A DNA stretch of 64,000 bases. Origin: an uncultured Collinsella sp. GTDB lineage: Bacteria; Actinomycetota; Coriobacteriia; Coriobacteriales; Coriobacteriaceae. Positions 25,643 through 35,054 of this stretch are shown here, one piece after another. Every line of letters begins with the position of its first letter. Within the stretch, counting starts at the first letter, position 1. The notes beneath the pieces are model-generated. The model made no database searches and had not been told where the DNA came from. It saw nothing but the letters and a program-made list of their open reading frames with translations. The stretch spans positions 1-64,000 of the forward strand of contig CABUTR010000006.1 of NCBI GenBank assembly GCA_902494555.1, read 5' to 3'. The translations under genes and the position numbers were made by a program.

Positions 25643-25813
25643 ATGACCAAGAGCATTAGCAGGAGCCAGGTGAGGCTCATCGCATCGACCAACGCGATAT
25701 TCGGCGCCGACGAGGCGTGCGCGATGCCGCGCATCAGCCGCGACGCCATGTACCAGCTCGCCCCCTTGCATTCACCGCCAGCGCATGCTATAAGGTTGTT
25801 GGTGGCTCATTAA
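25643..25813 (+). CDS. Short hypothetical frame, probably truncated
   Basis: From ATG 25643 a 56-codon frame reads MTKSISRSQVRLIASTNAIF and then FGADEACAMPRISRDAMYQL. The first 42 residues look coding; the last part runs into new sequence before the terminator. It probably is the start of an element gene (replication or mobilisation) cut by recombination. The function is not known. Confidence 0.35.
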   Translation: MTKSISRSQVRLIASTNAIFGADEACAMPRISRDAMYQLAPLHSPPAHAIRLLVAH

Positions 25814-25826
25814 GCTACCTCCAAGT

Positions 25827-25854
25827 GCCGGGGGAGTCCCCCGGCTATTTTTTT
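25827..25854 (+). terminator. Strong Rho-independent terminator
   Basis: GCCGGGGG and CCCCCGGC form an 8-bp GC stem with an AGT loop, followed by TATTTTTTT. It insulates the DUF3800 gene from upstream transcription. Confidence 0.85.
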
Positions 25855-25877
25855 ATCCATTCCATTTGGAGTCCCCA

Positions 25878-26552
25878 TTGGCCAAGGAGCTCAGCATCTT
25901 CGTCGACGAGAGCGGCGACCGCGGCGGCAAAGCTCGCTACTATCTGCTCACACTCGTCTTTCACGACCAAGCAGACAGCATCGCCGAGGCGGTCACGGGC
26001 TATGAGGCCAAGCTTGCCAGGGCCGATCTCCCTAACATTCCGTTTCACTCCGAGCCTCTCATGAACGGGCACAAGGATTATGAGTTTCTTAACATCGAGC
26101 AGCGCAAGGTGATGCTCGCCTACTTCTCCTCGTTCGTCCGCAAAGTTCCCATTTCCTATATCACGTTCGTCTACCGCCGCAGCCAGTTCGAAGACCCGGC
26201 AAGGCTAATGGAGCGCATGGGGCGCGACATCTCCTCCGCCATGATTGAACACCTGGGCTTCTTCCAGTCCTTCGACGATGTGAAGGTCTATTACGACAAC
26301 GGTCAGGACATTGTCAAGCAGGCGCTCGACCGCTCGGTGGGCAAAATCCTCTCAAAAGGGGTCGTCCGACGCCGCAAGACCTCGATGACCGACTACCGCC
26401 TCGAGCAAGTGGCGGATTACCTCTGCGCTATCGAACTTGCCTTGGTCAAGTACGAAGCCAAGGAGAACGGTGAGACGTACAACAAGTTCTTCGGAGGTAT
26501 AGGCCCTTTCAAGAGGAACTGGCTCAAGCAAGCCCGCAGCAAGCGGATATAG
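25878..26552 (+). CDS. DUF3800 domain protein
   Basis: This 224-residue protein has the DUF3800 signature FVDESGDRGG near the N-terminus and a late Asp in VYYDNGQDIVKQAL, then YRLEQVADYLCAIELALVKY. These acidic residues suggest an RNase H-like fold. A TTG start at 25878 is preferred because GGAG lies seven bases upstream; another TTG at 25866 is possible. DUF3800 genes recur in mobile and defence islands, but the function is unknown. It stands alone between a terminator and a transcription-stop hairpin. Confidence 0.8.
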   Translation: MAKELSIFVDESGDRGGKARYYLLTLVFHDQADSIAEAVTGYEAKLARADLPNIPFHSEPLMNGHKDYEFLNIEQRKVMLAYFSSFVRKVPISYITFVYRRSQFEDPARLMERMGRDISSAMIEHLGFFQSFDDVKVYYDNGQDIVKQALDRSVGKILSKGVVRRRKTSMTDYRLEQVADYLCAIELALVKYEAKENGETYNKFFGGIGPFKRNWLKQARSKRI

Positions 26553-26757
26553 CTGGTCTCGCGGTTTCGCAAGGAACGGTCAGCTCTCCTCTGGCGGGGA
26601 ACTCCGGGCGACGTGCTTCGAGCAGCGGAAGCTGAAGCGCAAGCAGAACCAGCGCGGGCAATGATCGATGCCGACATCGGCTCAGACGTGAACAGTGCTA
26701 CGCTCCCTGTTCACGGGGCGCGAAACCGCAAAGGTTGCACAGAGGTTGCAAAATAAG

Positions 26758-26791
26758 AAGCCTCCGACCTGATGTCGCAGTTCGGAGGCTT
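26758..26791. terminator. Hairpin terminator beside the fourth attachment copy
   Basis: AAGCCTCCGA and TCGGAGGCTT form a 10-bp stem. A minus-strand T-rich stretch follows, so it may stop transcription from either side. Upstream (26725-26755) the motif GGTTGCA is repeated, like integrase arm sites. Confidence 0.6.
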
Positions 26792-26813
26792 GAAATCAAC
26801 GAATATCGCTTGT

Positions 26814-27070
26814 TCCCACTCGGTGGTTATAGTTTTGCCGTCTCGTCACTCCAGTTGCACCCAGTTTTCGGCGGCATCTCGAAGTGAGTGCCGCTGAATG
26901 ACGCGACGTCGCGTTTCATCGGCTTCGGGGACAAAAGCTGGGACAACTTCAAAAACCATTTTCAAACTCAGAGTATTGAGTTTTTATTTTTGTCCCAAGG
27001 GGCACGGAGAGCCGCCTTTGGAGGCTCGATATCGCCGAAAATGCCCGTTTTGAAACTCAACCGCCTTTGA
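26814..27070. repeat. Attachment-site copy with arm repeat (fourth copy)
   Basis: TCCCACTCGGTGGT (26814-26827) is a diverged guaA end. It is followed by the same arm as at 20221-20480: TCACTCCAGTTGCACCCAGT, GGGGACAAAAGCTGGGACAA and TTTTTGTCCC. Left of the core, CTTGAAATCA matches the first copy at about 6995. Confidence 0.6.
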
Positions 27071-27333
27071 GCCTGCAAGCCACCAGCTTCAACAGTAAGT
27101 GAGTCGACGCGGATGGCTTACGAGCCGTTCACAAAACCGCAGGCCACAGGTCTTTGTCAACGGTAAGCAAAGTGAATAGTCTCAGGTGGCTTGCCCATGA
27201 GTTGGCGTAAGCCTGTTTAGCAAAAGGCTAATCGGACACGACAGGCCGCCCGCATGGCGACGGCGTTTCCCGTGCGGGCACAAACAGCCCTGCGTGCCCT
27301 GTCGCGCGATATCCCAATGCGACGTTCAGAACC

Positions 27334-27506
27334 CTACCCGCCAAGCAGCCACCTCGCGAAATTCAGCACGAGCACGCCCTCCCGGGTATGGGGCTCATGC
27401 CTCGTGCGAGTGATGAGAATCTTCGGGAATGCATCCCCGATGGATAGAATCGGCGCAATCTCCCTCTCGAGCGTCGAATCGGCGCCGATATCGTCGCTCA
27501 CATACA
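27334..27506 (-). pseudogene. C-terminal remnant of a DUF4143 ATPase
   Basis: The minus strand reads VYVSDDIGADSTLEREIAPI, LSIGDAFPKILITRTRHEPH and VLNFARWLLGG, then stop. This matches the end of DUF4143 proteins (QVS...TxxRE-xxPL-x-I-D-x-PK-xLL...L-x-WLL). The rest of the gene is missing. The wider stretch 27071-28239 otherwise holds only IS debris and no intact gene. Confidence 0.65.
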
Positions 27507-27974
27507 CTCTCCTTCCCGGTTTCGAAACCTGGAAGGTAGTATGCGCAAGGATGCGTCGAGGTGCGATCCCAGTCGTACCATGCCAGCAGAGATGTCGAGG
27601 CGCATTCGTTCATGCTGCAATGCGGGCATCGGAGATGAAAAACAGCCCGTCGGGTAGTCATGGGCGTGCGGGAGCCCGCATCAGTAACCTGCCTCCTCGG
27701 TTGTCCCTTCTTTGCATGGTCGTCTACATAAAGGAGGAACCAGCCATGCAGATCAGCATGCTTGCCCTTCTTGGGTCACGGACCGGGGAGGCGAGGGCCT
27801 CCGTCGGGACCGCCCCGAGCAACCGGTATATCCAAGGAATGACAAGGCTCGATCGCTGTGCTGGTCAGGATGCCGAAGCGGGCCGTCCGCCAATCGGAAT
27901 GCGGGTCAGGATGCTGCAACGTGATTCCAGCTGCAGGATACGGCTCCTTTGCGGTTGCCGCAAAACCTGCTGGC

Positions 27975-28105
27975 AACATTCTTACTATCCGAATGATGTA
28001 CGCATCCCTTGGGATCGTTTCGCCTGACCAGGGCCATCTTCAGCGCCTCATCGGCCAGCTCGGCAGGCGCCTCTTCCACGCGTAATAGCCCTGGCGGGTC
28101 ACCTA
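27975..28105 (-). pseudogene. IS3 transposase debris
   Basis: The minus strand encodes QGYYAWKR joined to ELADEALKMALVRRNDPKGC and VHHSD. These match two separate parts of the OrfB at 10950-11960 (QGYYAWKSR and ELADAALKMALAGRNPPEGC), so an internal deletion fused them. It is a dead copy of a related IS3 element. Confidence 0.7.
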
Positions 28106-28239
28106 TGCAACCAAAGATACAAAAGGGATCGAATGGCCAGAAAGGATTGTCCTTGCCGACAGGCAATCCTTGACAAACGAGCTTCAGCCTCCTTAAAATT
28201 GCGTGGTTTGCCGAACTGAGTCAGCGAAGGAGGGGTGTC

Positions 28240-28275
28240 GTGGTTGGTCTTTTCCGCACGTGGATGAGCGCCTAA
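28240..28275 (+). CDS. Possible leader peptide of the macrolide resistance operon
   Basis: An 11-residue frame, MVGLFRTWMSA, starts at GTG 28240, five bases after a strong AAGGAGGGG. It is followed by a GC-rich imperfect hairpin (about 28278-28303) and TTTT, before mef at 28336. Mef/Msr and Erm operons are often controlled by ribosome stalling on such peptides. No classical Arg-x-Arg stall motif is present, so the role is inferred from layout. Confidence 0.4.
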   Translation: MVGLFRTWMSA

Positions 28276-28335
28276 AAAGCGGCGCTGTTATGGCGTCGCG
28301 CTGTTTTGCACGCCATTCCACGATTGGACATAACC

Positions 28336-29622
28336 ATGATGTTTGAAACCTCTCGGCGCAGGTCTGTTTCGCTGTGCCATTCATGGCAATTTAAGATTTG
28401 TTTCGTATGGGGCGGGAAGCTCGTGTCGACATTGACGAGCTCGATTCTCCAAATGGGTCTCATTTGGCATATCGCCCTCACGACAGGATCATCTTCCCTC
28501 CTCTCCCTGGCATCGTTAGCAGGCTTTCTGCCGATTGCTTTGTTCGGAGTCCTTGCGGGCGCCGTTGTCGACAGACTGCCTTTGAAACGTGTTCTCATCG
28601 GCGCCGACCTCTTCGTTGCCGCGGTGGGCGCCGCTTTGGCGATTGCCTCGTTGGCCGGCAACTTACCTGCGTGGTCAATACTCATCGCCCTGTTTCTCCG
28701 CGCAGCTGGCACTTCGTTCTACACGCCGGCCTCCCAATCCCTCACGCCCCATCTCGCCCCGCCAGAGCATCTCGTTCGCCTATCGGGAGTGATGCAAGCG
28801 ATTCAGTCCGCCGGATACATTCTTGGCGCCGCGCTCGCGGCAGTGATTTATCCTGTGGCGGGCATTACCGCCATGATTGCCCTCGACGTGCTGGGGGCGC
28901 TTTTCGCTTCTCTAGCTGTCCTCGCCGCTCAGATAGACGCAGGAGGACTCGACGAAGCCGACCGCAGCTCGTCCTTTTCCAATAAAGTTCGAGAACTTAT
29001 CTCTGAGATTTCGGACGGCTACAAGCTGATCAGGGGATACAGGGGGCTGTTCGCCCTTCTTTGGTGCGGGTTCGTCTTCGCTTTCGCGTTCTCCCCACTC
29101 GCGGCATTGTTCCCAATAATGACCTTGGGACATTTTGGCGGTAGCACGGGGGATGCTGCTTTGGTGGAGGTCCTTTTCTCCGCAGGCATGCTGGCTGGGT
29201 CCGGCATTTTGGCGGCCACGGGAGGGTTCCGCAATAGGTCGCTCACCATGGTCGCCGCGATCGCCGGCTTCGGCGTCGTCGCAATCGCATCCGGATTGCT
29301 CGGCCCGTCGCTGTTCGCCGCTTTCCTACCGGCGAGCTTTCTTATGGGCGCATGCTCCCCGCTGTACGCGGGAACCCAGACTGCCCTTATGCAGGAGCAG
29401 ATACCTCCTGAGTACCTAGGCCGCGTTTTTGGTCTCTATGGAACCATTATGGCGTGGGCCATGCCCATGGGCCTCGCAGCCCCCTCCGTTTTTGCGGACC
29501 TGCTCGGAGCTCCGTTGTGGTCCGTCAGTTCTGGAGCGACCATGACACTGCTTGCGTTGGCGATGCTTCTCGCTCCAAGCGTCCGAAACGTGGGGAAAAA
29601 AGATTCCGGGCAGATTCAATAG
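28336..29622 (+). CDS. MFS efflux pump, Mef(A)-like
   Basis: This 428-residue transporter has about 12 membrane helices and the MFS loop motif [21 protein letters not shown] at helices 2-3. Its layout and blocks ([40 protein letters not shown]) match Mef-type macrolide exporters. It is followed by an Msr(D)-like ABC-F gene, the classical mef-msr(D) order. The start (28336 or 28339) has a weak ribosome binding site. High GC suggests that the pair is adapted to an actinobacterial host rather than newly arrived from streptococci. The substrate is inferred. Confidence 0.85.
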   Translation: MMFETSRRRSVSLCHSWQFKICFVWGGKLVSTLTSSILQMGLIWHIALTTGSSSLLSLASLAGFLPIALFGVLAGAVVDRLPLKRVLIGADLFVAAVGAALAIASLAGNLPAWSILIALFLRAAGTSFYTPASQSLTPHLAPPEHLVRLSGVMQAIQSAGYILGAALAAVIYPVAGITAMIALDVLGALFASLAVLAAQIDAGGLDEADRSSSFSNKVRELISEISDGYKLIRGYRGLFALLWCGFVFAFAFSPLAALFPIMTLGHFGGSTGDAALVEVLFSAGMLAGSGILAATGGFRNRSLTMVAAIAGFGVVAIASGLLGPSLFAAFLPASFLMGACSPLYAGTQTALMQEQIPPEYLGRVFGLYGTIMAWAMPMGLAAPSVFADLLGAPLWSVSSGATMTLLALAMLLAPSVRNVGKKDSGQIQ

Positions 29623-29882
29623 CCCAAGCATTCGAAAAAAGAGGCGGCAGCCATCGGTTCGCGCGTCAGCCTTCAAGCCCTTGCGACGACGAGGTATTGC
29701 GTCGACATCCCACATCGCGCTCCTTATTCGCCGCCAACTATCATTTTCGGATTTGCCGGCTTGCGCAAGGCCAAAACGCTCACGCCGGCAATCGGGCAAA
29801 GGCGAAAAATCGACGTGAACGATTCTTTATTGGCATGGCTGCGCTTCCAGAAAACGACAATACACAAAAGGTGGTTCAACTT

Positions 29883-31352
29883 ATGGAACTCATAGTCAAA
29901 GCTAAAGACATCTTTTTGGAATATGCCGGCCGCGATATTCTGGACATCGAAGAATTGGAAATCTACCCCTACGATCGCATCGGCTTGGTAGGAGACAACG
30001 GTGCAGGCAAAACCAGCCTGCTAAAAATCCTGAGCGGCAATCTAACCATTGCGGACGCCGACGTCAGGCGCTTCGGCAGCATTGCCCTCATCGGCCAGCT
30101 CGACGAACTCGACCTTGATGCGGCTCAGGACAACGGCGAGATGCTCTCCCGTCTCAACGTCGCCGAAGTGGCGCAGGAGACGATGAGCGGTGGGGAGGAA
30201 ACACGCGCCAAGATTGCCTCTGCGCTCTCCCAGCATGCAAGCGCGATCTTCGCCGACGAGCCTACGAGCCACCTCGACCAAGACGGCATCCGCCTTCTCG
30301 TCGGACAACTCAAGGCATTTGATGGGGCCCTGCTCATCGTGAGCCATGACCGTCATTTTCTCGACCAGGTGGTAGACAAGATCTGGGAGCTCAAAGACGG
30401 CGGTATTTCCGAATTCTGGGGTGACTACTCCGACTATCTGCGACAGAAAGAAGAAGAGCGCAAAGCTCAGGCGACTCGATACGAAGAGGCGATGCGCGAG
30501 CGCGATCGCCTCGAAGCCGCCATCGAAAAACAGCGGAAAAAAGCACGGCAGGTCGACGCCAAGCGGAAGGGTGCGAAAAAAAGCAACGAGTATGCAGGTC
30601 GCTTGGGGCATCAGAAAACAACCGGCACCAAGCAGAAGAAAATGCATCAGGCAGCTAAGAACATGGAGAAGCGCCTCGAAGCGCTCGAAGGGATCGAGGC
30701 CCCAGATAGCATTCGCGCCGTGCGCTTCCGCCAGAGCAAGGCCCTGGAACTGCACAGCAAATTTCCCATCTCGGCAGATGATTTCAGCTTGAGCTTCGGC
30801 AACTGCGTGCTCTATGACCACGCGAAATTCGAGATACCGCTCGGTGCCAAAGTGGCCATCACCGGTGGCAACGGCACAGGAAAGACCAGCCTGCTGAAGG
30901 CAATCGTTCGACGCGCCGACGGTATCAACATCTCTCCCAAAGCAGAGATCGGCTACTTCGAACAGACAGGTTACAAGTTCGACGCCCGCCAGTCTGTGAT
31001 CTCGTTCATGCAGAATGGTTGCGAGTACAGCATGACCGAAATTCGAGGCATCCTCGCCTCTATGGGAATCGGACCGCGCGACCTGACAAAGGACGTTGGC
31101 GTTCTCTCGGGAGGCGAAGTCATCAAGCTGCTACTCGCGAAGATGCTGCTGGGCAGATACAACATCTTGCTCATGGACGAGCCTGGAAATTACCTGGACA
31201 TCAAGAGCGCCGAAGCCCTCGAGCAGATGATGAGCGCCTATGCCGGAACGATAGTGTTCGTCTCCCACGATAAGAGGCTGGTCGAGAACGTCGCAGACAT
31301 TGTCTACGAAATAAAGGACACCAAGCTAGTCAAAATCTTTCAGCGCGAATAG
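29883..31352 (+). CDS. ABC-F ribosomal protection protein, Msr(D)-like
   Basis: This 489-residue protein has two ABC cassettes. The first has Walker [16 protein letters not shown], signature MSGGEETR and Walker B-like [14 protein letters not shown]. The second has [24 protein letters not shown] and [17 protein letters not shown]. Between them is a charged linker (about 190-290) that reaches the ribosomal exit tunnel in ABC-F proteins. There is no membrane domain. It closely follows Msr(D)/Mel throughout. ATG 29883 has AAGGTGG upstream. Msr(D) displaces macrolides, ketolides and streptogramin B from the ribosome. The 260-base gap from mef could hold a second leader. Confidence 0.88.
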   Translation: MELIVKAKDIFLEYAGRDILDIEELEIYPYDRIGLVGDNGAGKTSLLKILSGNLTIADADVRRFGSIALIGQLDELDLDAAQDNGEMLSRLNVAEVAQETMSGGEETRAKIASALSQHASAIFADEPTSHLDQDGIRLLVGQLKAFDGALLIVSHDRHFLDQVVDKIWELKDGGISEFWGDYSDYLRQKEEERKAQATRYEEAMRERDRLEAAIEKQRKKARQVDAKRKGAKKSNEYAGRLGHQKTTGTKQKKMHQAAKNMEKRLEALEGIEAPDSIRAVRFRQSKALELHSKFPISADDFSLSFGNCVLYDHAKFEIPLGAKVAITGGNGTGKTSLLKAIVRRADGINISPKAEIGYFEQTGYKFDARQSVISFMQNGCEYSMTEIRGILASMGIGPRDLTKDVGVLSGGEVIKLLLAKMLLGRYNILLMDEPGNYLDIKSAEALEQMMSAYAGTIVFVSHDKRLVENVADIVYEIKDTKLVKIFQRE

Positions 31353-31410
31353 CCCTAAATGAGCAGGAAATAATCCCCGAACGGAGACAAGGGAGTAAAA
31401 CGGCAAAGAA

Positions 31411-31445
31411 AGAGCCTCCGTCCCAACGCAGGGAACGGAGGCTCT
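31411..31445. terminator. Bidirectional terminator between msr(D)-like gene and guaA
   Basis: AGAGCCTCCGT and ACGGAGGCTCT form an 11-bp stem flanked by T-rich and A-rich ends, so it can serve both converging genes. Confidence 0.85.
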
Positions 31446-31557
31446 TTAATCGCTTTTACTCATCTCCGTCGCTGGTGGCTTTGTCATGACTCTCGTACGA
31501 AACGAAACTCAGCGGCATAGTGCGGCACTCAAAATCGCAGGTCAGAACCCTGTCGTC

Positions 31558-33156
31558 CTACTCCCACTCGATGGTCGCGGGCGGCTTGGACGTGATGTCG
31601 TAGCACACACGGTTGGCGCCGGGGACCTCGGCCACGATACGGCCGGAAATGCGGGCAAGCACGTCGTAGGGCAGCTTGGCCCAGTCGGCGGTCATGGCGT
31701 CGCTGGACTCGACGGCACGCAGGATGATCGGGCGCTGGTAGGTGCGCTCATCGCCCATAACGCCGACGGACTTAATGTCGGGCAGGACCGCGAAATACTG
31801 CCAGCAGCTGTGCTCGGAGTTGCGCTCGCCGGTCTGCTCAAACAGGCGCTGGTTGTAGGCGTCGAGCTCCTCGCGCACGATGGCGTCGGCATTCTTGAGG
31901 ATCTCGAGCTTCTCCTTGTCGACCGCGCCGATGATGCGGATGGCAAGGCCCGGGCCCGGGAAGGGCTGGCGGAACACGATGTGACCCGGCAGGCCGAGCG
32001 CCAGACCAAGCGCACGGACCTCGTCCTTAAAGAAGTGGTCGAGCGGCTCGATGAGGTCGAAGTGCACGCCCTCGGGGAACGGAATCAGGTTGTGGTGGCT
32101 CTTGATGGTGGCCGTCTTGCCGCCCGTCTTGCGAGCGCCAGACTCGATGATGTCGGGGTAGATGGTACCCTGAGCCAGGTACTTGACCGGCTTGCCATCG
32201 GTCTCGAGCTGCTGCGCCACGGCGAAAAACTCTTTCCAGAACTGCGTGCCAATGATGCGACGCTTCTCCTCGGGCTCGGTCACGCCGGCCAGAAGCTCGG
32301 CATAGCGGTCCTCGGCGTGGACGTGGATGAAGTCGACGTCAAACTGCTTGGTGAAGACCTCCTCCACCTGCTCGGGCTCGCCCTTGCGCAGCAGGCCGTG
32401 GTTGATGAACACGCAGGTCATCTGCTTGCCCACGGCGCGAGCGCCCAGCGCAGCCACGACGGAGGAGTCGACGCCACCGGACAGGGCCAGAATCACGCGG
32501 TCGTCGCCGACCTTCTCGCGGAACTCGGCCGTCATGGTCTCGACCAGGTTGTCCATGCTCCAGTTGGGCTCCAGGCCGCAGATCTCAAACAGGAAGTTGC
32601 TCAGCAGCTGCTGACCGTACTCGGAGTGCTTGACCTCGGGGTGGAACTGCGTGGTGAAGATCTTGCGCTCGACGCACTCCATGGCGGCAACCGGGCACAC
32701 GTCGGTGCTGGCGGTAACGGTAAAGCCCTCGGGCACCTCGGACACGGCGTCGCGGTGGCTCATCCACACGGTCTGCTCCATGGGCGTGGAGTTAAAGAGC
32801 TTGGCGCCGGCCGTACGCGTGATGGTGGCGCGGCCGTACTCGCCCACCTCGGAGTGGCCGACCTTGCCGCCGAGCGTCACGGCCGTGATCTGATGGCCGT
32901 AGCAAAAGCCCAGGACGGGAAGGCCCAGGTCAAAGATGGCGGGATCGATGGACGGAGCGTCCTCGGCGTACACGGAGGCCGGGCCGCCGGAAAGGATGAG
33001 CGCAGAGGCGTTCATCTCGCGAATCTCGTCGGCCGAGATATCGCAGGGAACGATCTCGGAATACACGTTGAGGTCGCGGACGCGACGGGCAATGAGCTGA
33101 CCGTACTGCGCACCAAAGTCGAGTACGAGGACCTTTGCGGAAGCCTTTTGATCCAT
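31558..33156 (-). CDS. guaA: GMP synthase (glutamine-hydrolysing)
   Basis: This 532-residue enzyme makes GMP from XMP, ATP and glutamine. The N-terminal class I amidotransferase has the nucleophile in LGFCYGHQ and His/Glu in TQFHPEVKHSEYG. The ATP pyrophosphatase has the loop LALSGGVDSSV. The C-terminus ends TSKPPATIEWE. ATG 33156 follows GGGGGA. The last codons (31558-31576) are the sequence repeated in the neighbouring island, so the 3' end of guaA is the likely attachment site of integrative elements; the intact reading frame is restored here. Confidence 0.95.
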   Translation of the reverse strand: MDQKASAKVLVLDFGAQYGQLIARRVRDLNVYSEIVPCDISADEIREMNASALILSGGPASVYAEDAPSIDPAIFDLGLPVLGFCYGHQITAVTLGGKVGHSEVGEYGRATITRTAGAKLFNSTPMEQTVWMSHRDAVSEVPEGFTVTASTDVCPVAAMECVERKIFTTQFHPEVKHSEYGQQLLSNFLFEICGLEPNWSMDNLVETMTAEFREKVGDDRVILALSGGVDSSVVAALGARAVGKQMTCVFINHGLLRKGEPEQVEEVFTKQFDVDFIHVHAEDRYAELLAGVTEPEEKRRIIGTQFWKEFFAVAQQLETDGKPVKYLAQGTIYPDIIESGARKTGGKTATIKSHHNLIPFPEGVHFDLIEPLDHFFKDEVRALGLALGLPGHIVFRQPFPGPGLAIRIIGAVDKEKLEILKNADAIVREELDAYNQRLFEQTGERNSEHSCWQYFAVLPDIKSVGVMGDERTYQRPIILRAVESSDAMTADWAKLPYDVLARISGRIVAEVPGANRVCYDITSKPPATIEWE

Positions 33157-33423
33157 GGTTTCCCCCTCTTGTTGGCGGGGAGCCGGTGCCCACCCGCGCG
33201 AATAAACGAAAACAGCTTTCATAGTGTACACGTTATATGGGGTTTCTCGCCCCTCGCAGCCATCAGCGCACGGCAAACGCACGACCTGGGCCCTATTTGA
33301 CGGCGATTGAAGTGTTACCAAACGTTACAGATGATGTATTACGTTTGAACATTGAACGCCCTGTGCCACAATACTGCCGAACGACTCCGCCTCTGCGGCG
33401 GCAAATACGATAGGAATACCAGC

Positions 33424-34437
33424 ATGAAGCGCATCCTTCTCATCGCCACGGGCGGCACCATCGCATCGACCGAGGACGGCAACGGCCTCTCCCCCGCCCT
33501 GACCGGTGAGGAGCTCGCCCAGAGCGTCCCCGAGATCTCGGGCCTCTGCGAGCTCGACGTCGTGCAGCCCATGAACATCGACAGCACCAACATGCGCCCC
33601 AGCGACTGGATGCGTATCCGCGACGTCATCGTCGAGGGTTATGCCGACCACGACGGCTTCGTGATTCTGCACGGCACCGACACCATGAGCTACACCGCGG
33701 CGGCGCTTTCCTATCTGATTCAGGACAGCCCCAAGCCTATCGTACTCACCGGCTCTCAAAAGCCCATGGGCAATCCCTTTACTGACGCCAAACTCAATCT
33801 GTACCAGAGCCTGCTCTATGCGCTCGACGAGCACTCGCACGATGTCTCGATTGTGTTTGGCGGCGTCGCCATTGCCGGCACGCGCGCCCGCAAGCAGCGT
33901 ACCATGAGCTTTAACGCGTTCATTAGCGTCAACTATCCGCCCATCGCCTATATCCGCAACGACCGCATCGTGCGCAACGGGCTTCACGGCACGCATCGGG
34001 GAGAAAACCCGGTGCGTTTCTACGACAGCATCGACCCGCGCGTATTTGTACTCAAGCTCACGCCCGGCGTAAACCCGGGCATCCTCGACGCCCTTGCCGA
34101 TAGCTACGACGCTGTAATCCTTGAGACCTTTGGCATTGGCGGTATTCCCGAGTTTGGCGAGTCGGGCGAGTCGTTCCAAGAGGCAATTTTCCGCTGGGTC
34201 GATTCGGGCCGCACCGTCGTTATGACCACGCAAGTCCCAGAAGAGGGCCTTGACCTGGGTGTTTATGAGGTTGGCCGTGCTTACGCCGATCATCCGGGCA
34301 TTCTACGCGGCGACGACATGACCACCGAGACGCTCGTGGCCAAGACCATGTGGGCACTCGGTCAGTCACGCGATGCCACCGAGATTCAGCGCCTGTTCTA
34401 CAGCCAAGTCAACCACGACCGAATCCCGATGGCCTAA
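33424..34437 (+). CDS. ansA: L-asparaginase, type I
   Basis: This 337-residue protein begins MKRILLIATGGTIASTEDG, with the first catalytic Thr in TGGTIAS. The second motif is HGTDTMSYTAAALSYLI, with the Thr-Asp pair of asparaginases. It has no signal peptide, as expected for the cytoplasmic type I enzyme. It hydrolyses asparagine to aspartate and ammonia. It is divergent from guaA with about 270 bases between starts. AGGA lies upstream of ATG 33424. Confidence 0.9.
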   Translation: MKRILLIATGGTIASTEDGNGLSPALTGEELAQSVPEISGLCELDVVQPMNIDSTNMRPSDWMRIRDVIVEGYADHDGFVILHGTDTMSYTAAALSYLIQDSPKPIVLTGSQKPMGNPFTDAKLNLYQSLLYALDEHSHDVSIVFGGVAIAGTRARKQRTMSFNAFISVNYPPIAYIRNDRIVRNGLHGTHRGENPVRFYDSIDPRVFVLKLTPGVNPGILDALADSYDAVILETFGIGGIPEFGESGESFQEAIFRWVDSGRTVVMTTQVPEEGLDLGVYEVGRAYADHPGILRGDDMTTETLVAKTMWALGQSRDATEIQRLFYSQVNHDRIPMA

Positions 34438-34759
34438 TCCCTAAGGCAGTTCCACTTATCGCAGCCTCAAACGACAGGTGGTCCCCCTCGGGCCGTGCAA
34501 AAAACGGAGTATTCTGCAATTTCTCCGCCAGAGGCATAGAATCGGCCAATTGTTAGACGAACTTTTAGGACGAAGGGGCCGTCTAGTAAATATTTATTCC
34601 TCATTTTTATTTAACGTGTGGATTAACTACTACCAAAAAGGCAAAACCAGCCGCTCAAGCTACCGTCTACAGCCGAACTGGTGCTGAATACTCGCGATTT
34701 TGCACATCGCAACCAGGGGGACCCGCCCAAAGAGCGTCAAATAGCAGCGGGGGAACGCC
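34438..34759. other. Gene-free stretch
   Basis: Between asparaginase and a small convergent regulator. Lower GC near 34580-34640. No gene, RNA or clear hairpin was recognised. Confidence 0.5.
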
Positions 34760-34978
34760 CTATTCGATACCCTCGAGAAGCTCTGACACCGTCATGCCGA
34801 GTGCGGGCGCGATCTTAAATAGAACCTTGAGCGTGAAATTTGCCGTCCCATCTTCGATTCGGTCGAGGTAGGGTCGGCTGATTCCTGTCGCCACACAAAA
34901 ATCGACCTTGGAGATACCAAGGTCCCTGCGCGTCTGCTCGACTCGCTTGCCAAGAATCTGTTTCGCACGTTCGTCCAT
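34760..34978 (-). CDS. Small XRE family regulator
   Basis: This 72-residue protein is essentially one XRE helix-turn-helix: RRDLGISKVDFCVATGISRP at about 17-36, then LDRIEDGTANFTLKVLFKIA. There is no sensor domain. It is divergent from an uncharacterised gene, and a perfect 24-base palindrome lies between them at 35008. It probably represses both. Confidence 0.8.
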   Translation of the reverse strand: MDERAKQILGKRVEQTRRDLGISKVDFCVATGISRPYLDRIEDGTANFTLKVLFKIAPALGMTVSELLEGIE

Positions 34979-35007
34979 GCAGCCGAGTTTGAAATGGAGC
35001 TGAACAA

Positions 35008-35031
35008 AAACGTAAACTATAGTTTACGTTT
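35008..35031. promoter_or_regulatory. Perfect 24-base palindrome, XRE operator
   Basis: Half-sites AAACGTAAACTA and TAGTTTACGTTT meet with no spacer, midway between the divergent starts at 34978 and 35055. It is the most symmetric site in the window, and the short XRE protein is the natural candidate to bind it. Confidence 0.7.
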
Positions 35032-35054
35032 AAACGAATACACAGGAGTTTTCT

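Noticed and set aside
27254..28027. A 257-codon plus-strand frame
   Set aside because: The minus strand here encodes recognisable DUF4143 and IS3 debris, so the plus-strand frame is a chance opening.
29815..29895. A 26-codon GTG frame overlapping the start of the ABC-F gene as a second leader peptide
   Set aside because: It has no convincing ribosome binding site and no known stalling motif; position alone is not enough.
31486..33300. A 604-codon open frame on the plus strand
   Set aside because: It is antisense to guaA and has no domain or ribosome binding site; the guaA frame is certain.
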